From: Phymatolithon calcareum
Taxonomy: Eukaryota > Rhodophyta > Florideophyceae > Hapalidiales
Assembly: GCA_977006965.1 (NCBI GenBank)
Contig: OZ345353.1
Span: 186,001 to 250,000, forward strand
DNA length: 64,000 nucleotides
Reading direction: 5' to 3'
Shown here one piece after another: positions 11,426 through 23,723 of this stretch; positions within the stretch are counted from its first letter, which is position 1, and every line of letters begins with the position of its first letter. A model generated the notes under the pieces. The model did no database searches. It had not been told where the DNA came from and was given only the letters and a program-made list of their open reading frames with translations. The position numbers and the translations under genes were made by a program.

Positions 11426-13303
11426 ATGCGGATGTGCAACAATTGCACGTGCTTTGAGTCGTATCACGCGCGAATACTTACCACTGTCACTGCGTTCTCG
11501 CAAGGTTGTGTCCTGCATTTCCGGATGGTTGAGCATGGTGACGAATCACCTGGTATACACGTATATTGTGAGAACGGCAGTATGTCTGAATATCGCAGAG
11601 CTCTGGCCTGTGTCCCAGAAGATCCTAGCTCTCCAGTAACCTGTAGAAAGGTGCTACAGCTTTTCGATGGATCAAAAAGAGACTGCGACACGAAACTGCA
11701 AGGCGTTCTCAAAACCGTAAATCAGCTAACGGCGACGACACAAATTCTGAGTAGCACTACCAGCAAAATTATGGAAACCATGACCATATCACCGATCTCT
11801 CATGTATCGGGACGCGTGGCGTCATCAAGCCGGAAGTCGTCGGAAGGGCGAAAACGCAAGCACCCGGAGAGGATGGATAGTTGGCCATATTTGTCTCTGA
11901 TCAAGAGTGTGGACAAAACGCAATTCTTCTTGAAGTGGTCCACAAGTTTCACGATAAATTCTTGGCCAGATTTTACCCTGGTATATGGAAATGGCTCCCG
12001 GAGGAAACTCAAAACCATCATGCACCGTACAGTGAATTGATTTGGAAATCGCCAGGGCTTTCTCTTCTTTTCTTTTGTAGACTCGAACTGGGAACGGAAC
12101 ATGTCATGTACTGGAAAGCTTTTCACGTTTCTTTGTGCGAACGTGATTATCGGCGCGATACTGGAATTCCGCAGAACTGAGCTTGGCGTTGTTCGAGGTC
12201 GAACTGTCCCGGAATGGATGGCAGCATTTGGTGGACAAGAAACCACATCAAAGTACTTTCGGAAGTAAAGCATGGTTTTAGACTCCACCAAGAAACTCCT
12301 TAGCAAACTTCCTGCAGATGACTCGTACGTGCGCGAGAAGTGTGTCCGTACTGAAGAACGAGTTGACAAGTTCCAATCGGCGAAGGAGTTTTCGATATAT
12401 ATTCTATCCGTCAAATTCTGCGGAACTCATTTTCAGACCGAAGCCAGGAAGCACATTATTGAAGGACTCATGTTTCTGGTGGACTGGATACAAACTGTCG
12501 ACTCGCTAGAACGTGTGAAACAAGTTAACTTTGATGTGCAGTTCGTAGAAAAAGAATCGGAAGCGGAGAGCGTGATTCCCGTGCACGTGACAGGAACGAT
12601 TTTAGATATCGCCGATTGCCTCACGACAGGGGGAACGGAGACGGAGCTGCATGAAGCGGACAATGCTTTGCTAAAACAATTTCCGGTCGCTTTCCCAGTC
12701 TTTTTCTCAAGCTACAGTGACCGCGGCTCATATCGCGGAGGACGGTGCATCCGATATACCAGCGGATTTGCCCAGGTCTTGGAAGCAGGCGCAAACTGTG
12801 AGTTTGCATGAAATCGCGCTGAAAATCCTGATATCGACGTTAGCGGCTAAAGACGCCAAACTTTTCATTCGAAGCTCAAAGTTGACGTAATGCTGTACAC
12901 TTTCTTTGCATAAGTTTGGGGGGTGTGCTATGGCAATGAATGGGCCTCGATCCAACTGCGCGTGAGAAATGTGCAATGGGTTGTATGACCGCAGACGGAC
13001 TCGACTAGCGGCAGTAAATAGAGGTTGTTTAAGCAAAATTGGGCAAGAGGACCGGAAAGGATGGGCAAAAAGACCACGGCGCTAGACTTGATGCGGAATG
13101 AAAAGTTCACACTAGAGTACGGCGAGTACTTGAAGATGATGGAAGCGCAGAAGGAGGAGCGGCGACGTCTAGAGCAACGGACGAGAAGGTTAGAGGGAGG
13201 AATATCCCCTCAGCGGTGTATTAGTGGCAATGTTGAAATGGCTATGGATGAAGACCTGGACTATGCAAAGAACTCTGACATTGATGAACCGTTCTTGGTG
13301 TAA
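11426..13303 (+). CDS. Unknown gene, multi-exon or decayed
   Basis: Plus-strand coding-like text runs through four pieces. The first is 11426-~11980. A second piece then follows a strong 3' splice-like tract (pyrimidine run ending TTTTCTTTTGTAG at 12080). After it, one frame reads on as NVIIGAILEFRRTELGVV and, past one stop at 12266, through 12272-12808 (containing RVKQVNFDVQFVEKESEAES). Last is a highly charged tail at 13025-13300 (around MMEAQKEERRRLEQRTRRLE). A GTATAT donor-like site occurs at 11981 and a GTGAGT at 12798. I could not join the exons in frame, so either the gene is spliced in a way I cannot reconstruct or it is a pseudogene. No family recognised. The charged tail predicts a coiled coil. 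Confidence 0.35.
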
Positions 13304-14785
13304 AAGTGTGGTAGGGGCGGTCGGAAGGACTGTGATCTTTGTATGTTATGTAACAGAGTGCGTGGAGTGGCCATGATGATATTGCTGATTTTTATGAGTT
13401 GCTTCGTGAAATTACGTGACGCGGACAAAGGACGAGCTTTTTGTGACGTGTTTTTTATCTTGCTACCTCGAAACTTGTTTAATGCTATATTTAAAGGAAA
13501 TTATGTCTGACAATACGTGAAGAGGATGGAAGTCTCTCTGAATCTGATCTGTGGTTTTTGCGGCAGTACTCAGAGACGTCTAAATAAGTTTTTTCTGTCA
13601 TGCATGTGTTACTGGGGAAATTATTCTCTTCTCTATCTCTATGTGACTATATTGCAAAGCATTCAAATTCGCTGACCTCAGGCGAGCATAGGCTCTTCTG
13701 CCAAAGTGTGAGAGCGGTCACTGTGGCAAAATATCTCCTGTGTTCCTCTGGTGAGCTTTGTAGACCTCAGCACCACAGCGCGAAGGATAACTGGCAGATT
13801 TCCACAGATAATCTCAGGCGACGCGTCTAGAGGATTTGGATTGTCAGCCATTCTCTTCCAAACGATCGCAATGCGTGATCTAGGGCGGCATCACTCCGCC
13901 GTGCGCGCCGAGAGGAAACCTGACCATGCAATGGCTCTGCTGGAACGCTTTCGGGAGGCACTTCGAAGCCGGAATGTTTGTTTCGGTTTTCCGTAACTAG
14001 CACGAATCCACTTTCCCAAGAAGAGTTCGACCATTTCGCACATCTCTGATGGAGAAATTGAATCGAAGGAGAAGATGTCTCCGCAGTAGTAACAATGCTT
14101 TGAGCAAGAATCAACTCTCTCTGAGGCTGAGGAGTGAGTTCATTCTGTGGCTTTTCTACGATAACGACAAGGACTTGAACGTAACGCAGAATTCCGAAAG
14201 AGGTAGTCTTCTCTTAGTATACACTTTGTTCTCTGTGGTCATCAGCTATCTGCAGCGCTTCACATAGATCAATGAACCTCTGGAATTCAATTCAAAAGAA
14301 TCTGCTCGCGCGGTTCAAGATCTCAGAGCGTAGAATGGCGAAGACAAAACAGAGCAGAGAGTGTCTGCGCGGTGCGCAAAGGATAATATCAAAAGCCGGA
14401 ATTCGAGCAGAGTGTATTCCGATTCCTTAGACCTCAGCGATATCTGCCTTATTGAGTTTCTCTGAGTAATGGTAGGAGGAACTCGGACAAAATATTTATG
14501 TTCGATTTTAAAGCCTTCGTTGCCGCAACATTCGCGAAAAGAAGAGCACGACGTGAAGAGCGATCTTGAAATGGCTCCGGGCCGCGTACGATACGCACTA
14601 TTTCAGAAGAAAAAGTGGACGTGGAACGCAGTTCTTTCTTCAAATGGGCTAGTTGAGCTAAAAGTTGCATGTGCGATGCGCGCAACTTATCGAAATCGGT
14701 CTTTTTCGGTACAAATCGTTCCGTAATTGACGCGCTAACAGAATGACATCATGGCGAAGTGCCCGCCCTGAGAAGTGCTGCACAC
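13304..14785. other. Intergenic, no gene seen
   Basis: Only short frames. May include the 5' part of the transposase-bearing element that follows, but no terminal repeat was identified. Confidence 0.4.
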
Positions 14786-14789
14786 GGCA

Positions 14790-17606
14790 CGCGTGCACTG
14801 TCCGCCATAGCGTACGACGACTGAATTGCCAATGTCAGAGCGTCAGACGGTCTTGAAAAAGAGACGGGCAACAGCACAGGAGCACTACTGGGCGCTGGGT
14901 TTGACATATTGGATTTGGAAAACAAATCAGCACTGCAAGAAGGTAGCATTGCGGGTTCCGAAGACGCCAAATTGAAACTTGCCGGCATTTTCCGCGCACT
15001 GTGAGCTCCGGAAGTGAGAGCAGAAGATGGCATCGTTGTGGAATACGAAGGAGTAATCAAGACGGCTAGAGGAACAGTTCTAAATTGCTGGACAGTCTAT
15101 CACTCCTCTAGACGCGGAGACCCTTCTTTTTTCGGAAATTTCCTTATGGACCTCTCTGCTCGCGACAGCGAAATTCTGGCAAGGTTTAGTTTCTCTTACA
15201 ACACTTCACAGTTTGATTCCGTCAATGTCGACGTTCCAGACATTCCATATCACACGGAAGATGATCCCGAAATAGTGGAATTAAACACGGAAGGCGAGCT
15301 CACTACAGAGAGATCGAAAGGCGCCGAATTCCACTCAGATACATCCTGAAGATTTGCGTGCACGTCGGGCAGCACTCAAACAAAGAATGATTGAAATGGA
15401 ACGTGCTTGGCGCATGTGGAAGAAACCAGTTCTAAAACATGGTGATTTCGTAAGTATGCTCCGCCCTTGTAGTACCCTCGACTTATCCTATGATCAAGGC
15501 GATGAACAAGTGGCGTCCACACTTCTCACGTATGTCGATAAATGCTCTAGGGCTTTCTTAGTGAGCAGATTCTCTGGATCTCTGGATCAGAAAGCTTAGA
15601 CTGCGAGAACTCATATCATCCTTCCGAAGACCTCTGGCTGCGAAATTATTGTGCACCCTTGCTAGCGCACCCTCCAGATACGAAGCATCTGGAAATTCTC
15701 CGTGTGGAACTGGCTGCAGCACTCAAAGGAAATCACGGTCCAGCTCGGTGTCGCCCGGTGAGCAGTTTTGGAACTTTAGCTTAGGGGGAGGAATATTTAA
15801 TGTATCGCTTTGTCCTATACTGGGACGGCCTTGAAGTTCAAAAAGAAAAATCTGCAACTGGAGAAGGGTTCTATTTTCCTTGCCTCAACTTACCGCTTGC
15901 TGCACGCGGTTCTTCAAGTGCTGCTCTAGTGCTCAGTCTGACATGTCCCGGCGTAGATGCCGATGATATTCTTAATGTCATATTTGCTGATGTTTTAGAG
16001 GGAATAACTTCAGGATTTACCGACTATGACGCCGATGGAAACCGGCGGCGCATATTCCTGGACTTGGTCACATTCTTCGCTGACACGCCAGCCATCAACA
16101 GTTTTCTCGACATCATGGAGCACACATCGACAGCGTGTTGCCATTCGTGCAGGTTCTTCTAAGGAGAAACGTCGACAGTTGGTAGCAGATATGCCGTCGG
16201 CTGCTCGCCAGAAATGATATCCCACACTATGAGAACATTCTTCAACCACTGTGCTGTACGCGATTCGGGTGCAGAGTCTGAGACATGCAGATTACTTGGT
16301 ATGAGGTCCTAATTGTCCCCTGTGGCTAAATTATGCATCGGTTGCGTGAAAGAATTTTTACCGTTATACACTCTATTCCGAAAACCGCTACAGGACAGGC
16401 AGTTGCCCCGCATTTCATTGATCCCTATCTTGCTTGCCTCGTCGCTCCGGGCCTCTTGCTCACTGAACATTTCCGGGACTGTATTACTCTCGCTCTTCGA
16501 TTGCTGCCATCCAACTTTTACAGATCTACCTGCGAGAAGTTTGTGATGGGCTTTCTCAAGGACGCATCATTGCCCGTTCAGAACCGCGTTGTGGATCTCA
16601 AGAGCAAGTCACTGTTTTCAATGACTATGTCTGAACGTTACTCGCTATCCGTGGTTGTCGATGCAGCTTTTTCCGCAGGTTGCCATTACGCCAGCACAAC
16701 ATCCCATACAGCTTCCCTCAGCGGCAAATGTCAAGAGGCCTTGTGGTTAGTCCGGTCTTGTGCTAATCTTATATCAGAGTTTTGGTACTACCCTCGACTG
16801 CGTAAGGACAGATTTCCCTCTGTGCAAAAATTTGAAGATATGGATGGATATGCTACCATGTCATACCTCCAGCATATTACCAATGCTCACTTGGAAGATA
16901 TTATTCGAACTTGCCGCATGAGAGACAATGATTTTGTCGAATTGGAAGACCGCCATCTTCCAAAGCCGAGGAGATCAGCGCTTTCGAAAGTCATTCGCGA
17001 GTCACCCATTGCTGTTAGAACTGTCGACAAACCAAACGTTCATCTCTTGAGAGAGTTAGCGTGCAAAACTCTTCCTCTTATTGGGTACATTGGGCGAGCA
17101 GTTGAACTTGTTCTTGAAAAAACACACCAGACTCTAAAGATGTCTATTATACAATCCAAAAACCGCGAAATTCAATTGCATGCGATGTCAACCGCAGCGG
17201 TTTTCTTCGCTGCTGCTTTCGCTTACTTGCTGGCAGAGATCAAGTTGTCGACTTGCAAGGTGCACTAAATTCTGCTATTACAGATCAAATTGCAAAGGCG
17301 TTAGGACCTGACGATTGCATTTCGAAGGATTTGAATGCCCAGGGACAGCTCGTGCCGTCTCCGAGAGCTGCGCAAGATACTAAACTTCTTTCCTGGAAGA
17401 TTAAAAGGCCAACCTATTCTGCTACTGCTAATATCAGAGAGATTCCGAAGCGCCACCACCGCGCTCTTGAATTCTTACAAAAAGTTCATTGTTGTTATCT
17501 AACCGGTTCAAGCATTCTTTTTGGATACACCGTGTCTTCAATATACTGCAATGATGCCGAGGGTGTTTCTTTCCAACATGCTGACATTGTTAAGGTTCTT
17601 GTATAA
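14790..17606 (+). pseudogene. CACTA/Plavaka-like (Tnp2-type) transposase, broken
   Basis: A long plus-strand coding remnant in several frames. The pieces are 14790-15346 (acidic N-terminal region), 15354-15596, 15800-16159 and 16333-17265, then a shift near 17235 into 17253-17603. The piece at 15800 has the signature I associate with Tnp2/Plavaka-like transposases: an early DG (YWDGLEV), a conserved NLP, DTPA about 100 residues on, and an H-x6-CCHSCRF zinc knuckle. The 16333 piece carries the following helical domain (HFIDPYLACLVAPGLLLTEH, then a run resembling DUF4218). Breaks occur near 16160, 16327 and 17235, so the protein is not made from this copy. The family assignment rests on motif memory and could be another DDE superfamily with a CxxC knuckle. 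Confidence 0.55.
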
Positions 17607-18710
17607 TATCTTGCAACACTGTCTTCCCATTTTCCTTTCCTCGTTCAGCCGAACTGTATGACCGAAGTTGTCGCTTGGAATTCCACAATCGGACCTTCCG
17701 TTTGGTCTCTACAGATAGTTTTTTCTCTGGAGTCACGTGACAGGCCTGCAAAGATACTTGCATCTTTTGTCCCATGTGATCCAGTTACATCTGCTGAGCA
17801 ACCTACTGCGAACAACCTGAGATTCAGAATATACAGGTGTGCCTGAATAAGAATATCTCCTTCGCAAGACTTGAGGAAAGCGTACGTTGTGTGGGCGTGA
17901 TTCACGATTGTTACAGCAATGGTTGCCATCTTGTGCCACGTAGCATTTCACTGTTGCATTCATCTAACAGGGAGCCTCTAGAAGGCGGTCATTTATATGC
18001 TTTAGCCGCGCGAAATGGCTATCCCCCTCGAAAGGGGTAACAATGTTTGCAGTTACATTCCAAGTATTCGTGACGTATCCACCACCATCAGTGTCACATT
18101 TAGACTTCGCTGACAGCCGATCTGCCAATGCTATAGTTCGCACTTGTTGAGATACCAATTCCTCGTGATCCTTATAGATGTTAAACACTTCTCCGGTCCC
18201 CAAATCAGCGCGAACATGTGCTATCGCACCATGTTTGGTGCAAAGTGCGCCAACCCAGAAACCGATCTCGCTTATCTTCTCGGATCTGGCTACACCCCTG
18301 GCGCCCGTATCGTCTTTATTGTGAACTCTCGTCACATGCATACACAGAAGTGACTGGCAAAGAAATGGCTTTAATTGACTTTCGTGACCTAAGGTTTCGA
18401 CATAAATAACACTTCTAAATTGGTGACCATGGTCTTGTTTAAGCCCACGCCTGTTGTGCAAAGTGTATGAGAGTCTTCAGTGAGAGAAACTGTGATCATG
18501 GTTTTTGAGAGGTTTAAGAGCCAGTCACGTCGAAATGTATACATCGCGAGGCGAAAGGAAAGGAAATCCCGGTCGAGGGTCCAAAATGTTCTTGAGGAGG
18601 CTCATAACTTTATCTACGGAAAGCTAGAGAAGTTCTCTGGGCGAGTTATCAAATATATCTCGATGTTCGAAGAATTTGTCACACGTAGAGAGTTTGGTTT
18701 TTGCCTCTAA
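17607..18710. other. Possible 3' region of the transposon; one minus-strand frame of interest
   Basis: A 165-codon minus-strand frame (18461-17964) contains protein-like text (around EIGFWVGALCTKHGAIAHVR). The plus strand of the same stretch is also partly open, so I cannot decide which strand, if either, was coding. The plus frame at 18480-18707 is lysine/arginine-rich and unremarkable. Confidence 0.35.
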
Positions 18711-20465
18711 TTGAAACAAAATGTACTCTTATCGCAGCTGGAGAACGCAGAAAATTGCGTAATTTCGATATTTCGGCGAAACCTTGCATATTCTAGGAAC
18801 TAATCAATCCTCAAGCAGAAGAAACATGTGACCAATAGGACACCTATAATTATCTATGAAAGTATCATTCACTATGATGCATAATATATAGTTTTTCAAT
18901 TGTTTTTCTGGTTCTCACATACGACACAACTATATGATACAGTAATTTACAGAACAATATTTGCCAAGCGAAAGTTTCGCTTGGCAAAAAACGAACACGT
19001 GGCACGACATGTGCCGGAATCGAAACTTTCGGCGAGCACCGAGCTTCAATTGGACATATTTTTAAATATTTGGGAGTGAACCGGCACTTTTTTTGCATTT
19101 TTACACGGACCATGTTTTTTGTTTCTCTGCCGACATCATTTTTTTTCGGAAATGGTGGAGAGAACCCCTACGACTACAGATCTGTAGCGCTTAAGCTACC
19201 TTCTTGCTTCGTTAGGAAGAGAGAGGCGATGTAAGTTTGCTCGTACATCGATTTTGTTCTCGGAGTATTAGTGTATGTGTCATCGATAGGCGCTAAAAAA
19301 ACCCAGATTTTGAAAGCAAACTTACAAAAAAATGATACTATATTCATATCATAATATATGTGCGGTGTTTCGAAGGGGTTTGGGAGAAGTCGTGCCAAAT
19401 CAATTCGGTCATGCGCCGTTGCAGTGCACAGTCGTCTGCCTCAGGCGCTCTTACTGTAAATGCTCTCATGCTTAAGACACTTCTTGTCAAATGCAGAGCT
19501 TTAGTGCGGTCCGTCAATTAGCGCACAAACTGCCCCCGACCCGTCGCATGCTAGCATGCGCCGTTTTCTAATTTTTTGATAACTTTTGTCGTGACACATT
19601 CCCGCGAAAAATTGTGAACTGGTAATTTTTGCAGCCTCTTCCTAGCTTATTCACTCTCGCAATCGCTGAACCGAGGTTCGTTTCGTCTTTTCCATTCCGT
19701 TCTCTACCATTACCGACAAAAAAATTCACTGCTAGCTTGCCATTTGCGAAAATCGGTACTTACAATATTCCTGAAAACAGCGTTTTGGGTGCCGGTTTAC
19801 TCCCAAATTGGGTGTTAATTGAGAAACTTAATATTTTAATAATTTTCTCGCAAAACTTGGAAGTCCTCAATGACTTCTTTCGAAACATATAAAAAAATTC
19901 AAGAAAGCCTAACTCCTTGCTGACGAAACTTGCCTCCAGATATCGAAACTTTCGCGAACGCGTTTTAGGCGAAACTTTCGACTTTCGCTTGCAAATTTCG
20001 ACGGCAAGGAGCGCACATTTTAGATTTTTGTTTGCGAAACTTTGTATTTACAACACTAGAGAGCAAAGTTTCGCGAAGACCGAATGCATTGCGACTCACT
20101 TTATGCAAAGTTATGGCTCTATAAAAACAGGAAAGCGAAACATTTTTCCGCTGTTTCTTGCCAATTGTCAATGCCGAAAGTATCGCTTGGCGTTTTTCCC
20201 AGCAGCCGGTTTGTTCCGTAACACAGGAAATGAAATCATAACTACTACGGCGCGTTCAGATCTAGGAGTAACAATTGAAAGATCCTATGTGCCGCATCTT
20301 ATGGAGGGTCACTTTGGAAATCACAGCTAGGCTACATTATTGGTCACATGTTTTGGGTGGATTGGTTGGTTCTTCGACAGTATTAATTTTTCGAAATATC
20401 GAAATAACGCAATTTCCCGCATTCTCCTGAGGCATGATTTACCCTTGTTTTTTGATTCATTTCCC
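18710..20465. mobile_element. Fold-back (long inverted repeat) element
   Basis: The sequence at about 18733-19090 reappears inverted at about 19785-20430. Matching landmarks, in order from the outside in, are AATTGCGTaATTTCGATATTTCG with AATTGCGTTATTTCGATATTTCG (reverse of 20390-20412), CATGTGACCAATA, TTTCAATTGTT, GCCAAGCGA-AAGTTTCG with its inverted partner near 20175, and TTTGGGAGTGAACCGGCAC (19070) with its partner near 19795. The arms are imperfect and unequal in length, so the element is old. The left arm holds an exact 27-bp hairpin (18961-18987). No transposase frame lies between the arms. Confidence 0.65.
18961..18987. repeat. Perfect 13-bp-arm hairpin
   Basis: TTGCCAAGCGAAA, a single G, then its exact reverse complement. 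The same words (GCGAAACTTTCG and variants) recur several times at 19935-20060, so this is a repeated internal motif of the fold-back element. Confidence 0.85.
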
Positions 20466-20499
20466 CCCAAAATCCACTTTTTGCGCCACTAGTGTAATT

Positions 20500-20942
20500 A
20501 CAGTCAATCCTCGATAATTGGATGGGCAAAATGGAAACGTTCAATCAGGGGAATGTTATGGGGGGGAGTAACACTGATTTTTTTTGTTTCAAAACTTGTC
20601 TGCAAAAGCATGACATTGATGTGTCGGCAAAAATTATGAGTTCAGGCTGTATCAATAATAACTCTCGTTTACAGAATATTTCTATTGTTTTTCACCACAA
20701 AATCGAATACTGCAACGAGAGCGACCGCTACATTGGCAACTCCCAATGTTCCGGGAACGAGGGCCATATTTTCAGCTTTCATTCTCCTTTTTATGAAGCA
20801 ATTAATCTCTGCAAAATTATATCAAACACACACTATAGACGCAAATCCAAAAAATCGGTATGATAAGGGGTTCGTGTTACTCCCCCCCCATAACACTCCA
20901 CTCCCCTGGTTCAATAGTCTCGGATCGAAGATATTCTGAAGT
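20500..20942. mobile_element. Small inverted-repeat (MITE-like) element
   Basis: Left sequence TGTTATGGGGGGGAGTAACAC (20554-20574) faces its near-exact inverse at 20874-20896, and both arms extend outwards through CAGGGGA/TCCCCTG and (more weakly) a TCGAT word. The outer left end TTACAGTCAATCCTCGATAATTGG (from about 20498) resembles pogo/Tc1-mariner termini, but the matching ACTG is not clear on the right. The interior frame of 113 codons shows no transposase motif. One end of a relative lies at 2812-2880. Confidence 0.55.
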
Positions 20943-20945
20943 CGA

Positions 20946-22700
20946 GTGTTCAATCATAAGTTCATCTCAACACGTGTACTCTCAAAATGATTTACATCAC
21001 GAAGAGGCGATGTATCAGAACAAAAACGCATCTTAGTAGAAATTTTTTCTCTTATTATAACGTTTCGGAATGATTTCACATTGGAACGAGAGTAAAAATG
21101 TCGACTGAAGAGCTCATCGCGTGTGGCAATGACTGATCCACGGGGACCAGGATGAGGGAGCTAAGTGACGTGAAATCTCGAGTGAAGACGTGCAATAGCA
21201 TTGCACATCCACTTTCGCATTATGCGGTAGTGATGCACGGCTCTCCGATTGACGAGAGGAACACAATGAATTTTAGTCATTGTCCAATTCATGCCCAAGA
21301 GGGTGGCAGTGCGAATCTAAACATTTTACAGATTCTGCCTTCGATCGATACCTCGCCTGCTCTGTAATAAGAATAAGATATGAAAGGAAGTGCAGCGGCT
21401 CGTTGTCGTGGAGTAGCTCCTCAAATGATACGATTTCGGATTTGCATGTTCAATTGCAGGCTTGCGCAGCTCAAGTGCCTGTGATGCTGTCGAGAAGCAA
21501 AACCTTGAAAAGTTTAATATACAATCGACTGCAATCGAAAATTTTAGAAACCTGCTGATAGGATTAGCGTACGCATCATTGCCCAACAGGGCAGACCAGG
21601 AAATATAATATTGGGATTCAGACTCTAACCCGGCCTCAGCCAGTGATTTTCCCGGACAGGAAGCGCGTCAAGGATTTGCACTGCATCTTGGTGCTCATGG
21701 AATATTCCGGCACATCGGCATACGCAGTGGTGGTGTGTATTTGTGATCTTGAATTCGGATCAATAACTTAATGTTACCGACATTGAAGTTGAAGCTGGAG
21801 TTGGTCTGAAGCTTGAGCGAATTAAACAGTGTGCCATCCCGTGATGTGCCGGGAGATTCGGACACGGAGTTGACAATGTGGAGTTTTTGCAGGCACATCT
21901 TTCGGTAGCAGGGATTGGTACACTGTGTAGGAAAGATACACGGGATCTAAGCTTTACTTTCACAGGGGAGCGGGTCTTTACTAAATTCCAGCTTCCATGT
22001 GAAACTCCTTACAAAAAAACAGGTCCATTTGTGTAGAAAGAGGAGTATAGGCAAAGGCGATGTGGCGGAAATGAAAAAACGGAGGACATTGGGGGTTCCC
22101 GAGTGATCCCTCACCTCAGTACTAGTCCAACCTGTCGAAGCTTATCTTGCAAGTTCGGAATGGGTTTGCGAGCATGTGTCTGAAGTGTGGTCCTTCGTAC
22201 CCGCCACACCCTCGTGTAGCAATAAAAACTATGGTTTTGTAAGAATGTCCCATGTTTGGCCATTGCCGCTCGTACCTGTCATACTCGCTTCCACTCGCAT
22301 CCGCCACAATCTAACTCCGATTTATATACTGCTCTCATCTGCACATCTCACTTCTCTCAAGAAGAAGACAACATCCCGACATCTGCGCTCCACACCCAAC
22401 CCCGACATCGTCAACATCAACCGTTCTAGCTACACACACAGCTTCCTCAATGTACAACAACATTAAATGTGACCTGCACGACACCGACTTCACGTGCAGG
22501 GTACCCGCTCTGGACTTCTTGCCCATATGCGCGCGCGAGGTCCACAACTCCTTAAGATGGAACGCTCTGATCTCTCCCGCAGTTCAGACAATACATTCTT
22601 ACAGTTTATTATAATAATAATTATTATTATTATTACATTTTTGCGGAAGTTTTGCCACTCACTGTACCCTATTTTTCTCCCAAAAAGGTCTTAAACTTTG
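20946..22700. other. Intergenic; ATT-rich microsatellite near the end
   Basis: No gene seen. A (TTA/ATT)n tract spans about 22606-22635, about 210 bp upstream of the likely start of the next gene. Confidence 0.5.
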
Positions 22701-22847
22701 GATATCATCTCATAAGTTTTGAGGGTACGCAGGATTTGGGACTTGATTCGTCATACACATGTGTCAAAAGACGTAATTCCGACCAAGGCGCACGAGGCAT
22801 GCCGACAGTCCAATAACGGCGTCTACAAGAAGCTGCTCTCAGTCACG

Positions 22848-23723
22848 ATGCAGAGTATATCTTATCGCGTTATCGGAAATTTGGCACGGCATTCAAGATC
22901 TATCTCTTTGCGCCAGCGATCGATCCCTTCGACGTCTCGCGCCCAATTCTTGAAACAGATAAGATCCAAATCTACCGCTGGCACACCTACCACAGGACCT
23001 ACAGCGTCGAAAGCCCAAACATCCGCTTCTCCAATATCTCCTCGCTCTGCGGCATCAGCAAATCCAAAAGCTACCGAGCAGACGACAATCGCGTCCGAAA
23101 AGGCAGCGGCAACTGGTGTTGCACAAGCAAGCGTAAAAGAAGGCGCGACTTCGCAGCAGTTGCCGGATGTACACTCGACGTCGTTGGGAATTGAAGACCC
23201 GGACGCCAACGATCCGCTGAAATGGCAGAAATTCGCGTGGAAGTATGCTGGCGCTGTTGTTGTCTTTCTAATCGCCTATAAATCCGTTAATTGGTATGTG
23301 GATAAGCTGGAGGCCGATGGAAAGCGACAGAGGGAAGAGATTGAGGAGAACAAGATATTGAAGAAGGAATTTGAGGCTGATCAGGAGAAAGCACAAGCCA
23401 TGTTGGCGATGGCACAAGGTAAGTTGACACCGGGTGATGCATCGGGTGATGCTCCCAGCGTTGTGCCGCAGCAGCAAGGACATCCCCAACAGCCATTGTC
23501 GCTGTTCAAGACTATCCAGGAGGAGGAAGGATATGTTTCAGAGCTGGATGAACTGCGGGCGCTGCAAGTTGAACTGGAGGCGAAGCTGAAGGGGTTGAAA
23601 AGGGAGAGAAAACAAACGGACGAGATCATGAACAAGAAGTGGGAGATTGAGGGTGAGTTGAAGGATCTGGAGAGGGAAATGGCGGAACTGGAGAAGGTGG
23701 AGGAACGAAGAAAAACGGGATGA
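22848..23723 (+). CDS. Mitochondrial-type single-TM coiled-coil protein
   Basis: I place the start at 22848 (MQSISYRVIGNLARHSR), because what follows is a good mitochondrial presequence: arginine/serine-rich, amphipathic and free of acidic residues for about 45 positions. The frame is open upstream to an ATG at 22719, which would hide that signal. From the 22848 start the protein has 291 residues: presequence, a low-complexity Ala/Ser/Thr/Pro linker (~45-105), one membrane segment (~133-150, KYAGAVVVFLIAYKSVNWY), then two charged coiled-coil stretches (~153-190 and ~232-287) separated by a Pro/Gln linker. This topology suits an inner-membrane scaffold or assembly factor. I recognise no named family and infer only location and architecture. 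Confidence 0.8.
   Translation: MQSISYRVIGNLARHSRSISLRQRSIPSTSRAQFLKQIRSKSTAGTPTTGPTASKAQTSASPISPRSAASANPKATEQTTIASEKAAATGVAQASVKEGATSQQLPDVHSTSLGIEDPDANDPLKWQKFAWKYAGAVVVFLIAYKSVNWYVDKLEADGKRQREEIEENKILKKEFEADQEKAQAMLAMAQGKLTPGDASGDAPSVVPQQQGHPQQPLSLFKTIQEEEGYVSELDELRALQVELEAKLKGLKRERKQTDEIMNKKWEIEGELKDLEREMAELEKVEERRKTG

Noticed and set aside
17964-18461. 165-codon minus frame containing EIGFWVGALCTKHG
   Set aside because: Protein-like in part, but the opposite strand is also partly open and no family is recognisable. Mentioned only within the regional entry.
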